Below, one piece after another: positions 55,370 to 64,000 of a stretch of DNA of 64,000 bases; position 1 is the stretch's first letter, and each line of letters starts with the position of its first letter. Under the pieces are notes generated by a model that saw only the letters and a program-made list of their open reading frames with translations, did not search any database and had not been told where the DNA came from. The stretch is from Bimuria novae-zelandiae CBS 107.79 (Eukaryota; Ascomycota; Dothideomycetes; Pleosporales; Didymosphaeriaceae): positions 416,722-480,721 of the forward strand of contig ML976683.1 in NCBI GenBank assembly GCA_010015655.1, in the 5' to 3' direction. The position numbers were made by a program, and so were the translations under genes.

Positions 55370-58300
55370 GGTGGGCGTAGTTCTTTAAGTTTATCGTATT
55401 ACCTCCTTCGTGTCTTGCCTTGTGCTAGTATAACCGTAGCTTTATTATCTTCCTCTGTTATCTCTAAATAGGTGCCGGCCTTATACGCTCGCAGCTAGAT
55501 ATCTAGTTATAGTAGTAGCCCTACTTTGTCTAGGTATGCGTTATAATACTCCTTTACCTTATATAGTGCCCTAACAAAGCCTCGGGCGTTGTACTAGGTA
55601 GGGTTAAGATTATAGGTAGTCTAGGAGACTTCGTATTATAGACGTTTTTAGTAAATATAGCTATTAAGGATCTCCTTTACTTGCTATTCTAGGTTGCTAT
55701 TAACCTTTATTGGCTCCTCTTCTGGCTCTATCTAACCTGGCAGTGTATCTATGGCGGCTTTCTATAGGCAGTCTATATAGAAGACATTATACATGTGCAT
55801 ATACGGCGGAAGCTTAACTTAGTAGGAGTATCCTTTTATAGCGATAATTAGGTAGGGCCCGTATATCTGCTAGTTAAGCTTCTAACTAGGCTAGTTAGTT
55901 ATAAAGCCTCTTGGCGTAATATAGACTTAATTACTTACTTTAAAATCTAGCTTACGTTACTTCTTATTTGCTTAACGTGCTTGTTACTCCTAGGCATAAA
56001 TAATCCCTCTCTAAGCTATCTCTATAGCCTGCTTTATAGCGTTATATTAAACCTTTGCGTAGTTCTGCGCTTCCTCTTAGGACATCTGCTTACGGGCTAT
56101 AGGCGAGGTCTTTGTCCGCTCTTCCTAGTCCTAGTGGTGTGTAGGCTAATGTCCGAACTCGATCTCGTACGGCGAGAGGCCTGTAGTCTCATAAGGCAGT
56201 ATAGCCTGAGCCCAGTCTATGCAGGGCAGTAGGTCAGACTAGTTATTTTAGTAGTAGTTAATAAATAGGCGAAGGCGCTAGTTAAGGTACTAGTTTATAA
56301 TTTTTATATTACTATTAGTCTAAGGATAATAAGCTATTAAGAGCTTTTACTTAACGCCCACAAGTCGGTATAGCTTATTTATAAATGCTGAGATGAACTG
56401 CGGGTCTCGATTAGAGACAATAGACTTGGGTGGGCCGTACACGCGCCAGATATAGCGATAGTACATATCTACAGCGTATTCCGCCGTGGTTGTCTTATGG
56501 CAGGGTAGTGAGAAGCAGCGCTTGCTTAGGTGGTTAACTATAATAAAGGCGTTATTGTACCCTTTCTTATCGGGTGGGAATAACTTAAAGTCTATTAAAA
56601 CGTCCTACTATGCTTACTTAAGTATTAGTAGTAGCTTAAGTAGTTCTAAGGTGCGATCGTGGGGCGTATAACTCTATTAATAAGCCTTACAGGCGGCGAC
56701 ATAGGTGTCCATATCCTTTACTAGATTTGGCTAGTAGTACTAATCTCTAAGTAGCTTCGCTATCTTTCTTTTTCTTAGGTAAGTAGTAAGCTACGTAGTA
56801 TAGGCGGCTTGAATTAAGTAGGTGCGTAGGAAGTTAACTGCTAGAATAACTAGCTAATCTTTATGCAAGAGTAGATCTTAATTATTTAGCTTCTATAGTT
56901 TTTAGTTATTAGATAGAGCTTTTTCCTGTAGCTTTTATAGGCTATTGTAATTCTAGTTTACCTTAATTACCTAATCGACGAGGGCATGAGGATCCTCTAT
57001 AGAGGGAGAGGCTAGAAAGGTATCTATTATAGTAATTTTAAACTCCTAGTCTTGCAATCTTTAAGTAGCTAGGTTAGCGAGTTAGGTTATAGCTTCTTGC
57101 ACTATATTAACGTCTAGCTACTTAGCTTATAAGAAGACTCTTATACGAGCTACTTTATCCTTCTCCTTTTAAGTCTATAGTTTCTCTTGCTTGCGTGACA
57201 GCGCGTTAGCCACCACGTTAGTAGTGCCTAGTTAGTAGGTAAGCTTTAGGTTAAAATTAGCCACTATTATAGCCTAGCGCATTTATCGAGGAGTAAGCTC
57301 GCGCTTAGTAAAGAAGTACTTTAGCGCTTAATAGTTAGTAATAGCGCTAAAGGGCTTAGTTATCTATAGACTAATAAGCTAAGATCTCTATTCTTTAAGG
57401 CTATAGATTATAGCTAGTATCTCTTTATCGTGTATATCGTAGTTTATCTGCGGGTCGCTTATTATCTTAGAATAAAAGACTATAGGTCGCCAGAGTCCGT
57501 TGTCCTGTAGCTAAGAGAGTACGCTAGTAATAATACTATCGCTCGCGTCTATTTCTATGCGTGTAACGTAATAGGGAGAGTAGTAAGTAAGTACGTTGTC
57601 TAATAGCATAAGGTCTTTCACTTGCTAAAAGGCTGTAAGCTCTCGCTTTCTAAAGGCATGCCAGGCGCCCTTCTTAAGGAGCTTTATAAGTAGTCTAATA
57701 ATACGTCTATAGTCTTTAAGGAAGGTTTAGTAGAAGTTATAAAAGCCTAAAAATAACTATATACTTTTAACTAATATAAGCACAGGCTAGTCCTGCATAG
57801 CAGCGATCTTCTCTAGGTCCTTCTAAATACTTTAAGTGCTAATAATAAGGCTAAGAAACTTTGTCCTAGTTACTACGAACTCGCTCTTCTTAATATCTAC
57901 TTGTAAACCAGCGTCGCGGAGTTATTTAAGCACCTGCGCAACATGCTCCTTATAGTGTAGTAGATCCTCTAAGTAGATAAGGATATTGTCTAGATATGCT
58001 GTGCAAAAGTCGTTAAGTAGGCCATGTAGTACCTTATTAATATATTACTAGAAGGTGGCAGGTCTATTGCAGAGACTAAATAGGAGTACATAATACTTAT
58101 AGTTGCTATAGCGTGTATAAAACGTGGTTAGGTCCTTTACTTCCTTATTTAGTTAAATGCGATAAAAGGCCTGTCGTACGTCTAGCTTAGTAAATATCTT
58201 AGCACGGGCGAGCCTCGCAAGGGTCTCTTAGATAAGTAGGATAGGATAGATATCTTTCTTTATAATAGCGTTAAGCTTGTAATAGTTAATATAAAATCGC

Positions 58301-61300
58301 CACCCCCTTCTAGGCTTCTTAATAAATAGTACTAGTAAGGCGTAGGGCGTGTTACTGTAAGTAATAACGCCGCGTTAGAGGTAGTTATTTAGATAATCCT
58401 TAATAAGCTATAACTACTCTAGAGATATACTATATAGTAGGCTTAATATTAGTGTTTTATCCGTAGTTAGCTTAATGTTGTGATTAACGCCATCGCGGTG
58501 TAGAGGTAGTACGTTAGAGTACTTCTTTAAGAAGTAAGCTAGGGTAGCGCCCGCATAGCCTAGAAATAGTAACTTCTTTATAAGAAGCTAGCGGAGTTCT
58601 TTGTCTAGGTCTGGTAGGTCTGTCTAGCCTAGCTCCTCCTTATAGTCTTAGATTAGCTTCTCTACTTTATAAACACTAATATAGCTAATAACTATCTCTT
58701 TCTAACGCGCATTAATTATAAATACTATAGCTCTTATAATATTAATATTAAGGCCTGCCTTAGCGAGGTCCTTGCGAGAGACAGGTTTAGGGCAAGTTAG
58801 CTACTACTCTTATAACGATAGCGCTTAGTAGCGGAGCTGCTTCTCTATCTTTGCTAGGTTCTTCTGGTAGGTACAACGCTAAGGGGATTGCTGCGATAAG
58901 CCGTAGATATGCTATATAATAGCCACGTCTATAAGCTTGTTACGTTAGTTAGCATCTGCCTAATACTTAGGATTAATTCCTATAGCTATGCCCCGCGTTA
59001 GGATAATAATATCTTATTTATAGTTAATTTATATTATATTTAGCTACTTAAGTATCTACTACTTATAGTTAATCCAGACGTCAGCTTCCTCGAGAAGCTT
59101 ACGGCCAACTATAAGGTCATGGTAGCTAGTGTCGTAGGGTATAAAGTGAGTAGTAAAGTAGTAGCTATTTAGCACTAAGTTAGCCTAGAAGTGCTTATTT
59201 ACCTGCCCGTTTAGTTAACTATTATATCTAGCTAGGGGAACAGCTTCTATGCTTTTAATAAATACCTTAAGTCCCTTCTTAATTATATAAAGGTATTTAA
59301 AGTAGATTAGAACGTAGCTACCTGCGCCTGTATTAATAAGAGCCTTTAACTTAATTACTAGCCCGTTTGTTAAGATGCGGCAAGGCAGAGTAAAAGCACT
59401 TTCGCTAAATAAGAGGTCTTATATGCTAGCAGCTCCTATAGGATTCTCTAGGAAGGAGACTTCCCCTAGAGTAATACTTTTCCTAATTCCTTGTTAGAAA
59501 AGAGGAAGCCTCTATTTTTAGCCTTATAGTACACCTCTTCGTTAGCTTATAGTGCTAAATCGCTGGCCTCTAACGCTTTCTAATTAATAGGGCTATTTAG
59601 GCAGTCTTAAGTAATATATCTTAACTTTTTATAATAGTAGCAGGTAAGCTAGCTACTTAAAGCTATAGTAGCAGCGCGCGTTAGCTATATACGAGTAAGG
59701 GGCTACGCTAGTATTAAAGCGTACTCGCGAGACCTAGCGGCTAAGGTAGGAGTAGCCTTCTTTTAAGATTCTCGTTTGGCGCGCGCTATAACCTAAAAGT
59801 CTATAATTACTACCTTTCGTGCGAGGTCGCGGGCGATATTAATAAACTTAGAGTAATTATCCTTAAGGCAACAAATATTACAGCCTATATCTATATAGAG
59901 TTAATCTATAAGCTTCTTATAGAACTTTTTAACTTATTAGTTAGTAGGTAGCTTGCGCTACGTTGCAAGGCAAAAAAAGTCTACTTAGAAGCTAGTAAAC
60001 TTAGTTATAGAGCGGAGGCGTAGTTAGATAAATATCTAATAGACTTTCTTCTCCTTATGTAGGTTGCCAAAAGCTTACTCTATTATATCTATTATAAATT
60101 CGCTATTAATGCGTTCGCTACCGTCTTATAGAGCTCTAATTAAAGTTATAAGTTAGTTACGAGCGGGATCCTCTGTGCGTGTAGTTATATATACTGCGAT
60201 GCGCTCTTAGGTATCCTCTAAAGTCTCTCTTATAAACTAATCGTGGTTAGACTAAAGTTTATTCTCTATATAGGCCCTCTAGTGCTTAAAGGTCGTAGTT
60301 GTCTTGCCGTCTAAGAGTAGTGGAGGGTCTAAGAACTTAACTAAGCGCTAGCTTACGCCTAAAGAGCGTGTATATAAATAAGTAATAGGCTTAAATAGTA
60401 ATAAGCGCGAAAAACATAAGTTATTAGGCTTGCTAGACTTAGAGCTTAGCGGGTTGTTAGCAGAGGAAACGCTCTAGCTTAGGGTCTAAAGGAGGATTTA
60501 GAATTTAGTTATATAAGATTAAGTTACTAGTATATTAGGGGTAGAGCCTGCTATAGCCTATTTAGCAAGTTAGGCTTCTAACCTGTCTATCTTTTACTAC
60601 GCTTAAATAAGGGCTCCATGTAGCCCTTTGCCTTTAGCTAAGGCATTAGCAGCGATCTGGCGGTACATATATAGTTATTATTACTCTACACTATAAAGAA
60701 GTAGCTAGGTAACTAGCTTTATAGTGATCTTTACTAGTTCCTGCCTAAAATGCTTAATTACGGCCTCTAGCGTTATAGTGATTAGGTTATTGCTAGTAAA
60801 CGTAGGTAGCTAGGGAGGTTATAAGAGGTCCTTATTAATACCTTGCTAGATACGAGCAAGTTTTAGGGAAGTGTCTTAATTATAGTTTTCCTTAGTAATA
60901 GAGCTATAGCTCTAGATTTCGTGTTCTTAGTAGATAAAGGGCTTAGATAGGTCGTACGCGCTGCCCAGCATCTCCTTTTCTAGGACTAACGCTATAAATA
61001 GGTGTTTTAGTGCTATTTTATTAATACTATAGGTAGAGTAGCTAGTTATTAGTTCTCTAGCAAGGAGAAGGCGAGCAGGTAGTGCTTAAGATAGTTAGTA
61101 GGGATAGGTTCCTCTTTTATAGAGGCTAGGGCTCTTATAGCCCTCTTTACGTAAGTAGTAGGTTGCCTGTATAGCACGTTCGTTAAGTAAAGGGCGGTAA
61201 GCTAATTAGCTCTCCTAGCTAGCTACGGCGTGCTATTTTTAAACTATATCCTTTAACTCCCTTTAAGTAGTATATTACTTAGTAGTATTAGGACCTCTTG

Positions 61301-61440
61301 TTACGGATAATTATACTTTATAACAAACTAATAGCTTAGCGTAGTTATATAATAAATCCCTTAAGATAGTTATTATTAAGTTGTACGCGCAGGCAGATTG
61401 AGTGGTTTAACCTAATATTTTATTACTATCTTTAGCTAAG
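55370..61440 (-). pseudogene. Gypsy gag-pol polyprotein remnant
   Basis: Gag should lie at the right (about 61400-59500) and integrase at the left. The assignment rests on the LTR/purine-tract orientation, on length, and on minus-strand homology of the RNase H/RT zone (57250-58400) to the plus-strand Gypsy at 39584, as far as it can be read. The open frames at 55981-56232 and 56486-56671 on the plus strand are antisense by-products and are not called. I did not read every catalytic motif, so domain borders are not given. Confidence 0.55.
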
Positions 61441-61459
61441 TAAAGAAATCTTAGTATAA

Positions 61460-61728
61460 TATAAGGACGGGCACAGGCTCCTGCATTAAGAGAGTAGATA
61501 AGGTAGGTTAGCTCTATTTTAGCTACACTAAGATGAGGAGACTGTAGGTACACAGGCCTGCGGCGCTTTTATGCGCTACCGCTCGGCACGGAACATCTAT
61601 CTATCCGAGATAGCTACACTGGGTGCGTGGGCAGCTACGCCCAGGCGTAAGGCAGCTACACCCAGGCGTGAGGCAGTCGCGCCTCTCACGCGAGGTCATG
61701 TGTCCTGCCGGCATGCCAGGCCGTCACA
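61460..61728 (-). repeat. Gypsy LTR (5' LTR of the minus-strand element)
   Basis: Starts tataaggacgggcacaggct and ends ggccgtcaca. Differences from the other copy are transitions with one exception near 61638-61640 (gggcag against ggggag). Confidence 0.85.
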
Positions 61729-61733
61729 ATAGG

Positions 61734-62110
61734 CTTCTATTAATGCTAGCTATTTGCTCTATATAGGCACTTATAGCTCGTATTAGGAGTGCGCCCTTTA
61801 GGCGTAGCGTACATGTCTGCGTGCTTAGTTATTTAGTCGAGCTGCGCGAGCTAGCGAACGTATCCTTCTAGAGATAGAGTTGCTACTACGCCTAGTCGCG
61901 ATAGGTTATTAAGCTCTCTCTAAGCCTACTTATAGTTATATTGTAGTGCTAAGCGTAGGAAATCCTTTATTAGCAGCGTACCCTTTATCTCTAGGAGATT
62001 TAGGAGTATAGCGTTGGCGTGTGCGCGGTTCTATTCGGATAGCTATTTAGTTATGTCTGTTGTTCTGCTGCTCTGTGGGCGTAGGGTGACCTCTCTATAT
62101 GTATATTATA
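61734..62110 (-). pseudogene. Unidentified decayed reading frame, upstream part
   Basis: The minus-strand frame from about 62095 reads EVTLRPQSSRTTDITK, NRAHANAILLNLLEIKGTLL, IKDFLRLALQYNYK, RELNNLSRLGVVATLSLEGY, TKHADMYATPKGRTPNTS and KCLYRANS. Interruptions are single TAG/TAA codons at plausible Gln positions. It is helix-rich with no motif I recognise. The Gypsy at 55087-61728 splits it, and the frame continues at 55081 when one target copy is removed. It could be a transposon accessory protein or a host gene. Confidence 0.45.
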
Positions 62111-62149
62111 CCTGCTCCTTCTAATTATTATTGCTTAGATAAAGATTAT

Positions 62150-64000
62150 TCTTAAGTTTTCTAATTAGCGCTTATAGCGTCTATTACTTACTTAATTATA
62201 ATATTATAAACTTTAGCTTTTATAATTTAATTATAGTAGCTAATTAAACCTTAACCTAGTAACTATAACAAATAAGCTAGAATTTACACTAGCCTAAATA
62301 CTAAGTAGCGAGCTAATTACTATAAGACGTATAAGAATTCAGAGAAGAAGAATCTATAGTAATAGTATAAGCGAAAGGTGCTAGTAAGCTTTAATTTTAA
62401 AATTTATAAGAGTATAGTATTATATTATATATATTTAATCAAGGATAAGGATACGCTATACTAACGCTTTATAACTTTTAAAAAATCTTTCACACTATTA
62501 TACATAATGCGAGGCTACAATCTAATAGTAAAATATAAGAATTTTTAAACACCGCTAAAGGATAAAAAGGTTAAAGAGTGGCTTTCATCATAGATTACAG
62601 TTACTAGCTAATATAAAATTATTAAGCTCTAAAAGACTAAAGATACCTAAGTGCATGAAAACTTCTTAATTACTAATAAAGTAATTCATCCTAAGTATAG
62701 AATTTCAGGTCTATAAAGCCTAATTAAATAGGAGAAACTTAGTAAGGTAGTTCTTTAGTAAAGAACTATATTACTAAGCTCTTAGTATATTTAATGCGTA
62801 CGCGTCTAATTAGTATAAGCTTTAGCGTATACGTATTAGAATTGGAGATAGTAAAGCTAATAGTACTATAAGATAACAAACCTATACGGAGCAGTGTATG
62901 CCTTTATAGTAAAAGATACTTATAGTCAAAATACTAGGTATTAAACCTAAATACGCATTATAGACCCTAAGGATTTAATAATAAAAAGTGTAATAAGAAA
63001 GTAGTAGTAGTCTTTACTAAGAATATAAGCTTAAAATTAAAAGTAGAGGAAGCTATATAAAACTAGAAAGTAACTTATTTAAGCTCTAAGTTCGTAGGTA
63101 CTATTAATAATAGCAAGCCTCCTTCTCATCTATTAGCCTACACTATATAATATATAGTATCTAATATTATTATAGTTAATCAGTATGACAAACGTGACAA
63201 GCATAACAAGGACAATAAAAATTTAGTATTTAACATTAGCATTACACTTACTAAGGATCTAGTAGCTTTATTAATAATAAATATTATTAGTAAATATAAC
63301 TTATTAAGTACCTAATTTACACTTCATACTAGTTTAAACTTTTATATTATTAATATAGGGCCATATCTTGAATAGATAAGAGCGTGTAAGGCTAGTACTA
63401 ACGACTTTATAGAAGTAGGAATAGTCCGTATTAAAATTACTATATAGGGTAGTAGGAAGCTAATAATAAAAACTCTAAAAGGACTATAACCTATTATTCT
63501 AATATACTTTACCTTATTTAAAAGCTTTTAAATAAGTCTTACAGACTTAACACTCTATCGTCTAAGTTAGATTTACTTTAACTTGAAATAAGGTTTACTA
63601 TATAATGTTAGCCAAAACACAGTAATTACATAATTAGAGTACGCTAATAGTTATTAATTGGTTAATACGAATACTAGCTACTATTAAAATACATGCCTAT
63701 TCTTAGGCTTTAGCATAACCTATTAACCTTTAAAGTCCCTTAACGTAACTTTATAGTTAACTATAGGAGAGCTTATAGTACCTAGGATTAATCTAGTAAG
63801 AAGGCGATTTAAAGGCTAGCTTGTTATATAGAAGACATATGAATAGAAGGCAGAGATAGTAGCTTTTATAGCGTATATATTAAATTAAAACTCTTAAAGT
63901 AAGTCTTTAGCAGATAGTAAGAAGACCTTACACTTTAGAAGTTCTATCGCGTTGCTATAGGCTTTATATAGCTACTGTCTTAAGAGGCAGACTCTTGTCT
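62150..64000 (+). pseudogene. Probable Copia-type gag-pol remnant, runs off the right edge
   Basis: Plus-strand frames give a Gag-like stretch (KEWLSS, ITVTS, HENFLITNKVIHP, about 62570-62700), then around 63380-63640 YLE, IRACKASTNDFIEVGIVRIK, ITI, TLKGL, LFKSF and LTDLTLYRLS, which resembles a Copia protease/pre-integrase segment. No LTR or catalytic motif is certain, so the family is tentative. Confidence 0.4.

Larger units (their letters stand above)
55087..61728 (-). mobile_element. Gypsy-type LTR retrotransposon, RIP-inactivated
   Basis: Equal 269-bp LTRs (55087-55355, 61460-61728) with a perfect 5-bp duplication atagg (55082-55086, 61729-61733). On the minus strand a purine tract (ttaaaggggggtaa) precedes the LTR at 55355, giving the orientation. 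Total 6642 bp, with LTRs related to those of the plus-strand Gypsy at 39584. Confidence 0.85.

Noticed and set aside
55981..56671. Plus-strand frames of 83 and 61 codons
   Set aside because: Antisense to the minus-strand Gypsy polyprotein; hydrophobic composition comes from AT-rich codons.

Overview
The window looks like a transposon-dense, AT-rich compartment of a filamentous ascomycete (Pezizomycotina). Three things point there. Almost every recognisable coding sequence is a fungal transposon protein. The only intact gene has two introns of about 50 bp with GT...AG borders and encodes a fungal rhodopsin-domain membrane protein. Nearly all decay consists of C-to-T / G-to-A transitions that turn CAA/CAG (Gln) and TGG (Trp) codons into stops, the mark of repeat-induced point mutation (RIP). 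The species and chromosome position cannot be told from the sequence. No rRNA, tRNA, CRISPR array or bacterial feature was recognised. Long coordinates given for decayed open frames are approximate; LTR and TIR borders were read base by base.

Layout. 1-1186: end of a Tc1/mariner-like transposase on the minus strand. 1839-3909: a Fot1/pogo-like element. 3916-12779: a minus-strand TPR-repeat (NLR-type tail) pseudogene split by a mariner-like transposon (4131-12204). That transposon is itself hit twice, by a pogo element in its left TIR (4156-6136) and a piggyBac element near its right TIR (9741-12041). It carries a DD34E transposase (plus strand) and, tail to tail with it, a second gene of about 640 codons (minus strand) that I cannot assign to a family. 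12996-13131: a 17-bp minisatellite. 13362-14378: the one intact gene. About 15850-17400: another pogo transposase. 18655-18931: a small element with perfect 24-bp inverted ends. 20449-22302: a complete RIP-mutated pogo element.

25034-38396: a minus-strand Gypsy element with a complete Copia element (27833-33948) inserted in it. 39584-45847: a plus-strand Gypsy. 47114-54208: a second pogo element related to the one at 20449, split by a Copia element (47672-52909). 55087-61728: a minus-strand Gypsy whose LTRs are related to those at 39584, inserted in an unidentified decayed reading frame. 62150-64000: a probable Copia remnant.

How it fits together: this is an archive of nested insertions. Most have readable target-site duplications, so their order can be deduced. 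RIP is uneven: some stretches (7980-9680, 11640-14760, 30480-31900, 17830-19640) keep a normal base composition and readable codons, while adjoining stretches of the same gene or element are saturated with mutations. No transposase or reverse transcriptase here appears functional; all three reverse transcriptases I could read have lost an active-site aspartate.
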